The position numbers and the translations under genes were made by a program. This document shows, one piece after another, positions 27,388 to 36,700 of a stretch of DNA of 64,000 bases. Position 1 is the first letter of the stretch. Every line of letters starts with the position of its first letter. A model generated the notes under the pieces. The model had not been told where the DNA came from. It did no database searches and saw nothing but the letters and a program-made list of their open reading frames with translations. The stretch is from Dyadobacter jejuensis (GTDB taxonomy: Bacteria; Bacteroidota; Bacteroidia; Cytophagales; Spirosomataceae): the NCBI RefSeq assembly GCF_003149085.1, contig NZ_QGDT01000002.1, positions 627,508 through 691,507 on the forward strand, given 5' to 3'.

Positions 27388-27828
27388 ATGAAACGAAGAC
27401 AACTATTACAGTTTATGGCCCTGCCACTGCTTTTGGCTAGTTCTTGCAAGGAAAAACTGCTTGCCGTCCCCATGATTGTGACCGGGAAGGTGATTGACGA
27501 GAACGGCCTGCCTCTGGAAGGGGCAGGATTACGGTTATCTGGAACCAACTGGAAAGGCTTTACACCAGTTCCCACGTTTCCGAGTGTGACAGCCGAAAGT
27601 GATAAAGATGGTAATTATAAGCTTTCGCAGTTGATACCAAATGATACCGAGGTGGTAAGTATACTGCCGATGTCAACTGATAAAGTAAAGGTAAATGCTG
27701 GATACAACGATTATATTACCTTAGTTCTTACTGACGGCAATTATGTTCAGTTAGGAGCCCCTTATGATATCCCCAGATCACAGTGGGGCAAAACAACTAC
27801 TCTTCACTATCAATACAAAAAAAGATGA
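27388..27828 (+). CDS. Family C lipoprotein, copy 1
   Basis: A 146-residue lipoprotein started at the ATG at 27388, which aligns with the starts of the other three copies and begins the signal peptide (LLLASSC). The mature part has the pattern of a carboxypeptidase-regulatory/CNA-B-like beta-sandwich: VTGKVIDENGLPLEGAGLRL, then ESDKDGNYKLSQLIP. It is the most diverged of the four C copies in its signal peptide. It overlaps the next gene by ATGA, so translation is coupled. Its C-terminus (YDIPRSQWGKTTTLHYQ) matches copy 2 closely but not copies 3 and 4, showing two C-terminal types. Confidence 0.7.
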   Translation: MKRRQLLQFMALPLLLASSCKEKLLAVPMIVTGKVIDENGLPLEGAGLRLSGTNWKGFTPVPTFPSVTAESDKDGNYKLSQLIPNDTEVVSILPMSTDKVKVNAGYNDYITLVLTDGNYVQLGAPYDIPRSQWGKTTTLHYQYKKR

Positions 27829-28244
27829 AAACCATATTTTTACCACATATTAATCTGAGCTACATAGTTCTGATTTGTTGTGCTTTGTCCATCGATCTTC
27901 ACGCCCAAACCTTCGAAGAAGAAAACGCTAAAGTGATGGAACGGATGGACACCGAAGGTTTTAAAGGAAAGGTTTTGCTCAATAAAGCCATCGCGCTGGA
28001 TTACCAGTTGGAACCGTTCCGCACCCGGGAGAAGGATAAAGAAGGTGCTTATGTTACACACCTGGATGCCATGCTGCTCAGGCAGTTGATCGAAACCGCC
28101 GAAAGAGGTGATATGGATGGCAGAAAGAAAACGGAAAACTTACAAAAGATTTTTACACGCAGCCGGAAGGATGTTACTGCCAATAACGTCATACCTGTCG
28201 GTATCATCAACATGGATGCCGTGCTACTCAATGAGTTTTTGTAA
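27825..28244 (+). CDS. Family D secreted protein, copy 1, truncated
   Basis: A 139-residue protein; the ATG at 27825 overlaps the stop of the preceding C gene. A signal peptide ends near DLHAQ. The sequence then follows family D (TFEEENAKVMERMDTEGFKG, DYQLEPFRTREKDKEG) up to NMDAVLL, where the full copy at 29489 continues for about 85 residues but this one stops. Family D resembles the N-terminal domain of the large lipase (family B) without the hydrolase. It may be expressed as a truncated product or be decaying. Confidence 0.55.
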   Translation: MKTIFLPHINLSYIVLICCALSIDLHAQTFEEENAKVMERMDTEGFKGKVLLNKAIALDYQLEPFRTREKDKEGAYVTHLDAMLLRQLIETAERGDMDGRKKTENLQKIFTRSRKDVTANNVIPVGIINMDAVLLNEFL

Positions 28245-28319
28245 CCTATTGACAAATAATATCAGAATCTGGCTTTATTCATATCACTTTCAGTAAAAAT
28301 CTAACCAAAACCAACAATC

Positions 28320-28760
28320 ATGAAACGACGACAACTACTTAAACTCCTGGGCCTGGCATCTCCGACGCTACTCATTGCTGCCTCTTGCAAAGAAAAACTA
28401 CCCACGTCACCTACCATCGTGACCGGCAAAATCATTGATGAAAATGGATTGCCACTGGAAGGGGCTGGACTGGGTTTGTCTGGAATAAATTGGGAAGGCT
28501 TTAATCCTATTCCAACCTTCACCATGACTACGGAAAGCGATAAGGAAGGTAATTACAAATTTTCACAGGTGGTACCGAAGGATACCGAGGTGGTAAATAT
28601 TTTGCCGAGGTCGACTGATAAGGTGCCCATCGGCAATCAAGGCTACGCCCACTATATAATCTTAAATGGTAGTTATAAGCAACTTGGAGCTCCTTATGAC
28701 ATTCCCCGCTCCCAATGGGGAAAGACTATTACCCTTAACTATCAATTCATCAAACAATAA
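28320..28760 (+). CDS. Family C lipoprotein, copy 2
   Basis: A 146-residue lipoprotein with a signal ending LLIAASC, 76 bases after the truncated D copy 1. The mature N-terminus and the ESDKEGNYKFSQVVP segment match its paralogues. Its C-terminal type (PYDIPRSQWGKT) is shared with copy 1, whereas the first 60 residues are nearly identical to copies 3 and 4: a mosaic. It ends 5 bases before D copy 2. Confidence 0.72.
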   Translation: MKRRQLLKLLGLASPTLLIAASCKEKLPTSPTIVTGKIIDENGLPLEGAGLGLSGINWEGFNPIPTFTMTTESDKEGNYKFSQVVPKDTEVVNILPRSTDKVPIGNQGYAHYIILNGSYKQLGAPYDIPRSQWGKTITLNYQFIKQ

Positions 28761-28765
28761 CGATC

Positions 28766-29065
28766 ATGAAAGGAACCTCTATTGTTTTAAAAATTGCAGT
28801 GTTGCTTTGCTTAGTATGTGCAGCCAATGTACACGCCCAAAGCTTCGAAGAAGAAAATACCAAAGTAATGGAGCGCATGGACACCGAAAGTTTTAAGGGG
28901 AAGGTGTTGCTCAACAAGGCCATCGCACTGGATTACCAGCTGGAACCTTTCCGAATACGGGAGAAAAACAAGGAAGGAACCTACGTTATGCACCTTGACG
29001 CCATAATTCATATCATTTCATTAAAAACCAAAACCAATAATCATGAAACGACGACAACTACTTAA
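28766..29065 (+). CDS. Family D secreted protein, copy 2, truncated and fused to the next leader
   Basis: Family D similarity (signal peptide ending NVHAQ, then SFEEENTKVMERMDTESFKG) runs to YVMHLDA and breaks at about 29003. From there the DNA matches the noncoding leader of a family C gene, and the frame reads through it and across the next C start (29043) before stopping at 29065. The last 21 residues are therefore junk produced by a deletion or recombination. A functional product is doubtful. Confidence 0.45.
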   Translation: MKGTSIVLKIAVLLCLVCAANVHAQSFEEENTKVMERMDTESFKGKVLLNKAIALDYQLEPFRIREKNKEGTYVMHLDAIIHIISLKTKTNNHETTTTT

Positions 29066-29483
29066 ACTCCTGGGCCTGGCATCTCCGACGCTACTCATTG
29101 CTGCATCCTGCAAAGAAAAACTACCCACTTCGCCTACCATTGTGACTGGGAAGATTATTGATGAGAATGGATTGCCCCTAGAAGGGGCAGGGCTGAGACT
29201 ATCGGGAACGGACGTTAAAGGTTTTGCAGGAGCCGAAACTTTCAGTATTACTACTGAAAGCGACAAGGATGGCAACTATAAACTCTCGCAAATTATACCG
29301 AAAAATACGGATCGTATTAGTATACTTTCCAGGCCAACAGATAAGGTGCCTACTGGAAATCAGGGCTATGCTCCGCATATATCCAGAAACAATAGTTTTG
29401 TTCTGGAAACTGCTCCTCGCGACATCGCACGTGAGAACTGGGGTAAAACAACCACCCTTAACTATCAATTCATCAAACAATAA
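29043..29483 (+). CDS. Family C lipoprotein, copy 3
   Basis: A 146-residue lipoprotein with the same signal and N-terminal beta-sandwich as copies 2 and 4. The centre (TDVKGFAGAETFSITTESDK) is unlike the others, and the C-terminus is of the second type (ARENWGKTTTLNYQFIKQ). It ends 5 bases before the start of the only full-length D gene. The previous D frame overlaps its start by 23 bases. Confidence 0.72.
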   Translation: MKRRQLLKLLGLASPTLLIAASCKEKLPTSPTIVTGKIIDENGLPLEGAGLRLSGTDVKGFAGAETFSITTESDKDGNYKLSQIIPKNTDRISILSRPTDKVPTGNQGYAPHISRNNSFVLETAPRDIARENWGKTTTLNYQFIKQ

Positions 29484-29488
29484 CAATC

Positions 29489-30163
29489 ATGAAAAGGACC
29501 TCTATTGTTTTTAAGATTACAGTGTTGCTCTGCTGTGTATGTGCAGCCAAGGTATACGCCCAAACCTTTGAAGAAGAAAATACCAAAGTAATGGAGCGCA
29601 TGGATACTGAAAGTTTTAAAGAGAAGGTGTTGCTCAATAAGGCCATTGCACTGGATTACCAGCTGGAACCTTTCCGAACACGGGAGAAAAACAAGGAAGG
29701 AACCTATGTTATGCACCTTGATGCCAGGCTGCTGCGCCAGTTGATCGAAACCGCCGAAAGGGGCAATATGGATGGCAGAAAGAAACCGGAAACCATGGGG
29801 AAAATTTTTAAACGGAGCCGCAAGGAGGTTACAGCCAATAATGTCATCCCTGTCGGCATCATCAACATGGATGCCGTGCTGTTAAGCGAGGCACAGGTAG
29901 AGGAAAACATCAAAGTCAAAAGAGAAGGCAAAAAGGCCGACGCCAGTAAATATGAAAATATAGAATTCATCGCGGCCGGACCGCTGCAGGACGAGGTCTT
30001 TCAGGGTGATGTGCAGTTTCAGCTGAACAGAGAGCTACTGTACGGCAACAATAAGAACGAAATCAAATCCGTGTCCATTGATTTCCTTGATGGGAAAGGC
30101 TGGCGGAAATATTCGCTGAAAGACGAGCTGATCCGCCATCGGTTTCAGGTAACCCAGGTGTGA
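29489..30163 (+). CDS. Family D secreted protein, copy 3, full length
   Basis: A 224-residue protein with a signal peptide ending KVYAQ. It is the longest family D member. Landmarks run in the same order as in residues about 24-215 of the 1423-residue lipase: EEENTKVMERMD against EEADDLMGYLD, NVIPVGI against HIVPIGI, and IKSVSIDFLDG...RHRFQVTQ against INSVVVNFGDG...SVQVTY. It stops just where the lipase protein continues towards its hydrolase domain. It therefore looks like a free-standing N-terminal (delivery or PKD-like) domain left after loss of a catalytic C-terminus. Function is unknown. Confidence 0.68.
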   Translation: MKRTSIVFKITVLLCCVCAAKVYAQTFEEENTKVMERMDTESFKEKVLLNKAIALDYQLEPFRTREKNKEGTYVMHLDARLLRQLIETAERGNMDGRKKPETMGKIFKRSRKEVTANNVIPVGIINMDAVLLSEAQVEENIKVKREGKKADASKYENIEFIAAGPLQDEVFQGDVQFQLNRELLYGNNKNEIKSVSIDFLDGKGWRKYSLKDELIRHRFQVTQV

Positions 30164-30335
30164 TATTCTTTTCAACTTTCAACACAAATACCTGAAGCGT
30201 ACAGATAAAAGCGTTAAAGGGGATTCTTTCAATACCATTCAACAAATTAATCATAGTAACCCATTTACTAATTGCAAACACCTTGCTATATTTAGTACAA
30301 TATCAACAAAAAATTAAAACTAAAACAGATAAACC

Positions 30336-30779
30336 ATGAAACGACGACAACTACTTAAACTCCTGGGCCTGGCATCTCCGACACTACTCATTGCTGCATC
30401 CTGCAAAGAAAAACTACCCACTTCACCCACCATTGTCACTGGGAAGATCATTGATGAGAAAGGGTTACCGCTGGAAGGTGCGGGGCTACGGTTATCCGGA
30501 ACAAACTGGAAAGGCTTTACACCCGTTCCCACGTTTTTGAGTGTTACAGCCGAAAGCGATAAAGATGGTAATTATAAGCTTTCGCAGCTGATACCAAAGG
30601 ATACCGAAGTTGTGAGTATATTATCCATGGCAACAGATAAGGTGCCTACTGGAAATCAGGGCTATGTTCCGTATGTGTCCAGAAACAATAGTTTTGTTCC
30701 GGAAACCGCTCCGGTCGATATCGCACGTGAAAACTGGGGCAAAACAACCACCCTTAACTATCAATTCATCAAACAATAA
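30336..30779 (+). CDS. Family C lipoprotein, copy 4
   Basis: A 147-residue lipoprotein with the signal ending LLIAASC. The centre (TNWKGFTPVPTFLSVTAESD) is nearly that of copy 1, and the C-terminal type (IARENWGKTTTLNYQFIKQ) is that of copy 3, so it too is a mosaic. It ends 5 bases before D copy 4. The 172-bp gap before it is longer than for the other copies and may carry a promoter. Confidence 0.72.
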   Translation: MKRRQLLKLLGLASPTLLIAASCKEKLPTSPTIVTGKIIDEKGLPLEGAGLRLSGTNWKGFTPVPTFLSVTAESDKDGNYKLSQLIPKDTEVVSILSMATDKVPTGNQGYVPYVSRNNSFVPETAPVDIARENWGKTTTLNYQFIKQ

Positions 30780-30784
30780 CAATC

Positions 30785-30973
30785 ATGAAAGGAACCTCTA
30801 TTGTTTTAAAAATTGCAGTGTTGCTTTGCTTAGTATGTGCAGCCAATGTATACGCCCAAAGCTTCGAAGAAGAAAATACCAAAGTGATGGAGCGCATGGA
30901 CACCGAAAGTTTTAAAGAGAAGGTGTTGCTCAATAAGGCCATTGCACTGGATTACCAGCTGGAACCGTTATAG
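30785..30973 (+). CDS. Family D secreted protein, copy 4, short truncated form
   Basis: The signal peptide and first 60 residues of family D, ending at DYQLEP followed by a Leu and stop. After that the DNA switches abruptly to a family B fragment through the junction GCATGGGAGG. The product, if made, would be a 62-residue secreted stub. The same junction occurs near 25690. Confidence 0.45.
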   Translation: MKGTSIVLKIAVLLCLVCAANVYAQSFEEENTKVMERMDTESFKEKVLLNKAIALDYQLEPL

Positions 30974-30990
30974 CATGGGAGGAAAACAAG

Positions 30991-31244
30991 AAAGCTATGT
31001 TACTTCGGGCATCCCATACCAGAGGGTGGCCCGCATAGGGTGGCCCGCATAGGGTGGCCCGCACAGGGTGGCCCGCACAGGGTGGCCCGCACAGGGTGGC
31101 CCGCACAGGGTGGCCCGCACAGGGTGCCCCGCATAGGGTGGCCCTCATAGGGCCTTTCCTGCTGCATCGCTTAACATTTTTAGTGCGTCAGAAGTCTCCA
31201 ATTCGGGACACTGGCTCGAAGCACGAGCATTAAATACCATCTAA
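30991..31244 (+). pseudogene. Internal remnant of family B lipase with expanded repeats (remnant 2)
   Basis: The DNA matches the lipase gene from SYVTSG (codon 43) to the HWLEAR region, but is interrupted by nine 14-bp units and then lacks the ELYKG codons, ending in a stop at 31242-31244. The same deletion and stop occur at 25876 and 32641, so this decayed segment was itself duplicated. Confidence 0.65.
31025..31150 (+). repeat. 14-bp minisatellite, 9 units
   Basis: Nine consecutive 14-bp units: two GGTGGCCCGCATAG, five with CACAG endings and two variants. They are inserted between AG and GGCC at the site matching codon 51 of the intact lipase. The unit length is not a multiple of three, but nine units are. 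Confidence 0.92.
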
Positions 31245-31803
31245 ATACAGCATCATCAAGAACAAGCACTACGACTTAGGCCTTTACAGGTTTAAGATGA
31301 CGTTTATAGAGTATCGTAGAAGTTCGATAATATTGATATGCTTATTGATTGGATATTTCCAAAACTGACACAGGTAGTGTCACTTCTGGAAATATCCAAT
31401 ATCTGATTATCAGTTATTTATCAACGATAAAAATTATAAAATCAGGCTTGTTTTTATGTTTATATTTTATTAACTTTTAGATAAGTTTTATGAAATATAT
31501 CTCCTTTCACAACTCACAAACGGACGAACATTTGGATTAAAAAAGGTCGTGACAGAAACGAACATCAACCTTCATCTAAACACCTGCACGTAGGAAACAA
31601 AGAAAATCATCCCCCGGGGATAAGCATCCCCCGGGCTGTAGCCTTTTCTTTCTTACCGCTTTTGTCCTACGAAAAGACAGCATAACCCTGCCAATATAAA
31701 TCTGTACAGATTTACTCCCTGTTCACTTAAAGGTAAAGATCATGGAACCGCCTCAGCACCATTGACTTTGTTTTCTTACGTTTCACTTAAACAGACAAGA
31801 CGC
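31245..31803. other. Conserved leader region of the A cassettes (unit 2)
   Basis: About 560 bp with no ORF, kept in all three cassettes (25879-26431, here, and 32644-33187). It contains the long hairpin at 31349-31399, an AT-rich stretch and a GC-rich palindromic segment around 31610-31635 followed by TTTTCTTTC. Conservation without coding suggests a promoter and long 5' leader for the A gene, or simply recent duplication. Confidence 0.5.
31349..31399. other. Long two-tier hairpin in the cassette leader
   Basis: TTGGATATTTCC pairs with GGAAATATCCAA as a perfect 12-bp outer stem; inside it TGACAC pairs with GTGTCA around a 5-base loop. Unit 3 keeps it with one change near 32750-32800, while unit 1 has lost the outer stem. 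It could be an RNA regulator, a terminator-like structure or a recombination site. Confidence 0.6.
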
Positions 31804-32358
31804 ATGAAACCAAACATCAACCTATATGCCAGCACGTGGATCGTGCTGATGCTCTTTTGGGGCTGCGACAAAGGCCCGGATCTCACGCCCACGACCCAAG
31901 AAGGGAAGAACACCTTTTCCTGCAAGGTGGATGGAAAAGTGTGGATACCGGACGGTACCAGCGACTGGTTCGGATTAGACAAAGCGATTAATGGAGGTTT
32001 CGCTGGCTTCGGGTCCCATGATCCTCCAACTATTTACCTAAGAACCTATAGTACGAATAAAATAGGACTCCATATTTTTCTAAAAACCATAGAAGTGGGA
32101 ATACATGAGCTAAATCAGGATACTTACACAATAGACCGGTATCGCTTTCCTGAAAACTACGGTTGGTATCAGGCTGCCGATGGGATAAGCTTTATAACCA
32201 ACAGAAATCATACGGGGAGAGTAGTGATTACCAAAGCGGATACGATCTCAGGCATTGTATCCGGCACCTTCGAATTTGAAGGGGGGAATTCACTCGGCAA
32301 AAAAGTGAAGATCACCGACGGGCGTTTCGACGTAAATACCAAAACCGTAAATCTTTAA
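31804..32358 (+). CDS. Family A lipoprotein (DUF6252-like), copy 2
   Basis: A 184-residue lipoprotein, started at the ATG at 31804 to align with copy 1 and place the lipobox (LMLFWGC). N- and C-terminal thirds match copies 1 and 3 almost exactly; the middle (YLRTYSTNKIGLHIF, DRYRFPENYGWYQ) is distinct. A truncated B gene follows after 19 bases. Confidence 0.72.
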   Translation: MKPNINLYASTWIVLMLFWGCDKGPDLTPTTQEGKNTFSCKVDGKVWIPDGTSDWFGLDKAINGGFAGFGSHDPPTIYLRTYSTNKIGLHIFLKTIEVGIHELNQDTYTIDRYRFPENYGWYQAADGISFITNRNHTGRVVITKADTISGIVSGTFEFEGGNSLGKKVKITDGRFDVNTKTVNL

Positions 32359-32377
32359 CTCCTAACCAACTAAAATC

Positions 32378-32643
32378 ATGAGAAATTTTTTCAGCCAATT
32401 TATAGGCCTGGCATGGCTATGCCTTTTATTTACTGCAGTGGGGCAGTCAAAGGCCCGCACCACCCAGGAGGAAGCTGACGACTTAATGGGATATCTTGAT
32501 AAAAGCTATGTTACTTCGGGCATCCTATAGAACAGGGTGGCCTGCACAGGGCCTTTCCTGCTGCATCGCTTAACATTTTTAGTGCGTCAGAAGTCTCCAA
32601 TTCGGGACATTGGCTCGAAGCACGAGCATTAAATACCATCTAA
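32378..32643 (+). pseudogene. Truncated family B lipase (remnant 3)
   Basis: The first 50 codons match the intact lipase (signal peptide, then RTTQEEADDLMGYLDKSYVTSG) and end at TAG 32528-32530. Similarity continues past the stop, interrupted by one 14-bp unit at 32536-32549, and ends with the same short deletion and stop (32641-32643) as the other remnants. It is the least decayed remnant. Confidence 0.72.
32536..32549 (+). repeat. 14-bp minisatellite, 1 unit
   Basis: A single unit GGTGGCCTGCACAG sits between AACAG and GGCC, the exact site that is uninterrupted in the intact lipase gene near 33918. Confidence 0.8.
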
Positions 32644-33187
32644 ATACAGCATCATCAAGAACAAGCACTACGACTTAGGCCTTTACAGGTTTAAGATGAC
32701 GTTTATAGAGTATCGTAGAAGTTCGATAATATTGATATGCTTATTGATTGGATATTGCCAAAACTGACACAGGTAGTGTCACTTCTGGAAATATCCAATA
32801 TCTAATTATCAGTTATTTATCAACGATAAAAATTATAAAATCAGGCTTGTTTTTATGTTTATATTTTTATTAACTTTTAGATAAGTTTTATGAAATATAT
32901 CTACTTTCACAACTCACAAACGGACGAACATTAGGATTAAAAAAGGTCGTGACAGAAACGAACATCAACCTTCATCTAAACTACCTGCACGTATGAAACA
33001 AAGAAAAGCATCCCCCGGGCTGTAGCCTTTTCTTTCTCACCGCTTTTGTCCTACGATATGGCAGCATAACCCTGCCAGTGTTAATCTGTATAGATCTACT
33101 AACTGTTCACTTAAACGTAAAGATCATGGAACCGCCTCAGCACCATTGACTTTGTTTTCTTACGTTTCACTTAAACAGACAAGAGTC

Positions 33188-33742
33188 ATGAAACCAAACA
33201 TCAACCTATATGCCAGCACGTGGATCGTGCTGATGCTCTTTTGGGGCTGCGACAAAGGCCCGGATCTAACGCCCACTACCCAGGAAGGGAAGAACACCTT
33301 TTCCTGTAAGGTGAATGGGAAAGTGTGGATACCGGATGGTACTGGGGATTGGTTTGGTGTAGCTAGGGCGATTAACGGAGGTTTCGCTGGTTATGGTTCT
33401 CATAATCCCCCGACAATTTTTATAAGAACTTATAGCAAGGAAAAGACGGTGCTACATGTGTTTCTAAAAACCATAGAGATAGGAATACATGAGCTAGATC
33501 AGGACACGTACAAAATAGACCGGAACTTCTATCCTGAAAGCTATGGTTGGTATCAGGGTGCCGATGGGATAAGCTTTATGACCAGCAGAAATCATACGGG
33601 CAGGGTGGTGATTACCAAAGCGGATACGATCTCAGGCATTGTATCCGGCACCTTCGAATTTGAAGGGGGGAATTCACTCGGCAAAAAAGTGAAGATCACC
33701 GACGGGCGTTTCGACGTAAATACCAAAACCGTAAATCTTTAA
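33188..33742 (+). CDS. Family A lipoprotein (DUF6252-like), copy 3
   Basis: A 184-residue lipoprotein, the copy paired with the intact lipase. The start at 33188 aligns with the other copies. The signal ends LMLFWGC. The variable middle includes IRTYSKEKTVLHVF and DRNFYPESYGWYQ. The lipase begins 19 bases after its stop, so the two are very likely cotranscribed. If the array is a toxin/immunity system, this is the cognate immunity candidate; that is inference. Confidence 0.75.
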   Translation: MKPNINLYASTWIVLMLFWGCDKGPDLTPTTQEGKNTFSCKVNGKVWIPDGTGDWFGVARAINGGFAGYGSHNPPTIFIRTYSKEKTVLHVFLKTIEIGIHELDQDTYKIDRNFYPESYGWYQGADGISFMTSRNHTGRVVITKADTISGIVSGTFEFEGGNSLGKKVKITDGRFDVNTKTVNL

Positions 33743-33761
33743 CTCCTAACCAACTAAAATC

Positions 33762-36700
33762 ATGAGAAATTTTTTCAGCCTATTTATAGGCCTGGCATGG
33801 CTATGCCCTATATTTATTGCCTTTGGGCAGTCAAATGCCCGCACCACCCAGGAGGAAGCTGACGACTTAATGGGATATCTTGATAAAAGCTATGTTACTT
33901 CGGGCATCTTGTATAACAGGGCCTTTCCTGCTGCCTCGCTTAACATTTTCGGTACGTCAGAAGTCTCCAATTCGGGACACTGGCTCGAAGCAAGGGCCGA
34001 ACTCTACAAGGGCGCACTGAACACAAGTGGGTTACTCTCCACGGAATCATTGCAAAGCCTCATTTATCAGAGCAACAACGAGCAGCATATTGTACCTATC
34101 GGGATATCTTTGATCCAACTTCAGGAAATTAATTCCTCCGTCGTGGAGACGGACCCGGACGGCAGGCTCAGACTAAAGGCTGGCTTTTCTCCGTCACAGA
34201 CGTTTAATACCAAGCAGGCAGTGGTAGCCTCGGCATTGGTTCCGTCAGTACCCATCGGAACAAGCAGCTTCCAGCTGCCACGCTGGGCGACATTCAGCAA
34301 TCAGGGCGTGGGAATAAACAGTGTGGTGGTCAATTTTGGTGACGGAGGTAGCTCAAGGACCCTCACACCGGGAGGCTCTTCGGTACAGGTAACTTACGGC
34401 AACGCAGGGATCAAGCAATTGAATTTCACCATTACCTGTTCGGATGGCAGCCAGCGTACCGCCAAATCGGAGCTGGAGGTGATTCCCCAGGCACGCGTTA
34501 ATATTAACTACCCTTATTTTGATGGCGTTTCAACGGTTGACTCCATACGAATAACGGCCGATATTCCCTTTCAGGGATATGACGAGACTTCGGCCTATAA
34601 GGGAAAAGGGGATGTATTTACTTACTATGCTGCCAGGCGTTCACAACTTCGTAAGCCTGTTATTCTTATTGATGGATTTGACCCAATGGACACTCGTGGC
34701 GGACAAAAATTTTATGATGACAATATGCAGTATATTGATGGAAATGGCCAACCACAATTATTAGGTCATAAATTCCGTGAAAACACGCCAGACAACGGGT
34801 ATGATCTGATCATACTTAACGCGCCAACGTATGAATACACTTCCATTAATGAACTGATTTGCCCTCTTTTTAATGGTTATCCTTTCCCTACCACCAGTTG
34901 TTGGTTTCAGGATGTCCCGCGTTACCGTGCGGGAGGTGGAGATTATATAGAGCGTAACGCGATGGTACTGGTGAAGCTGATCCAAACGGTAAACCAACAA
35001 CTGCAGGCCAATGGTAGTAATGAAAAGATCACTATAATCGGACCAAGTATGGGCGGGCTTATTTCCCGCTATGCGCTTCGTTATATGGAGCAAAACAATA
35101 TGAACCATAACTGCAAACTTTGGGTTTCATTCGATGTCCCACATCATGGAGCCAATATTCCGGTAGGGCTACAGGATATGCTGGTACACATGGATAATGA
35201 CATGAATCTGGAAGGCCCTCGAAAGGCAGTTAAAGAATTGCTACTTGCTCCGGCTGCACGGCAAATGTTGATACATCATTACGAAGGAAAAGTAAACGAC
35301 CATCCAGGGGGTTCACCGGGGTTTCGTGATCGTTTTGTTCAAACGATGAACGCTATGGGCTTTCCTCAGGCTTCTTGCTTGCGAAGAGTGGCGCTTAACA
35401 ATGGCAGCAAAAATGGGACCAATCACAATTTCCCTGCCGGTGGACAGGCTATGGAAATTAAGGCTGAGACAACTGCTTTGGCTACAATAACCTGTGCATT
35501 CACTGCGGGGTTCTTTTGTCTGGCTGCGAGTGATAGGTTTTTCAGTATGAAGGTTTTTACAGCGCCGTCAGGCAATATCCGGGGCAAGGTCATGGACAAG
35601 AGTTTTATAAACTTCGGGTGGGGTGGAGCCGAACGTTTTGTTTATGGGGTGGGTCAGCCCAGCATGGATATTCTGCCGGGTGGATATGGCGATTATTTTC
35701 AGCTAATTGTCGATCAGGCGAAATCAAAAAAATGGATGTATAAGACCATGGGCTCAATACAATTCTCGACACCCTCTTTTATCCCTTCCGTCAGCTCCTT
35801 TGCCCTAAAAAACCTGAATCGTGACTGGGGCGCTTCACTAAGCAATATCAATGTGCAGACAGATACGCCGTTTGATGCAATATATGCGCCAGATGCTAAT
35901 GAGAAGCATACCATAATTACGCAGGCTGGCGTAGACTTCATCCGTGCGCAACTGGCCATCGCCGATCAGGGATGTACGCCCATTTACTATCTGCCTCTCC
36001 CGAACGGATGCTATACCATAAAAGCCAAGCACTCTAATAAATTTTTGCAGCCAGAAAATGGCAACAATGGGGCAAGGATCAGGCAGTATGGGGCTAATGG
36101 ACAAAACAATCAGATATTTCAGCTTGAAAGTGTAAATTCTGATACATACAGGATCATTTCGCAGAGTTCCAACAAAGTGTGGGAGTTGGCTGGGGGTAAC
36201 ACCACTTCCGGCACGCCAATACAACAAGCGGACTGGAGTGGAAATTACTATCAAAGATGGAGCGTGCGATCTGTCATTGACGGAACCTATACAATTGGTG
36301 TTACCAGTAAGTTTGGCGTGGGCCTTGCTGATGTCGAAGGGATAAGCGGAAGCGATGGAGCTGGTTTACATTTTTGGGGCGAGACTAATGGAGACAATCA
36401 ACGGTACTATTTCAATTCGGTGAGCTGTTCAGGCTCCAACCCACCAACAGGTGGAGGAACGGGCCTTACAGGCAACTATTTTAATAACCAAAGTCTAAAC
36501 GGAAGCCCCAATCTTACCCGTATTGACGAAACAGTCAATTTCGCTTGGGGTGGTGATGGACCTGGGAGTAGTATTGGTTTTGATAATTTCTCCGTACGCT
36601 GGGAAGGACAGGTAGAAGCTCCGTATAGTGGCAATATTACCTTCAAAACCAACAATGACGATGGTACACGTCTATGGGTCAATGGTCAACTTTTAATTGA

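Larger units (their letters stand above)
30991..32501. repeat. Long direct repeat, unit 2
   Basis: This 1511-bp block lies in tandem with unit 3 (32502-33885). Both hold a B remnant, a conserved leader of about 550 bp, a family A gene and the start of a B gene. The size difference is mostly the extra 14-bp units. Unit 1 lies 5.3 kb upstream. Confidence 0.8.
32502..33885. repeat. Long direct repeat, unit 3
   Basis: The 1384-bp block matches unit 2 in tandem and runs from the internal B remnant through a family A gene to the corresponding point inside the intact lipase gene. The A genes of units 2 and 3 are exactly 1384 bp apart. Confidence 0.82.

Noticed and set aside
31025..31150. CRISPR array
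   Set aside because: The units are 14 bp and contiguous with no spacers, so it is a minisatellite.
31349..31399. Integron attC site
   Set aside because: The two-tier hairpin is reminiscent of one, but no integrase gene or core-site consensus was seen and the repeats include whole genes and remnants.
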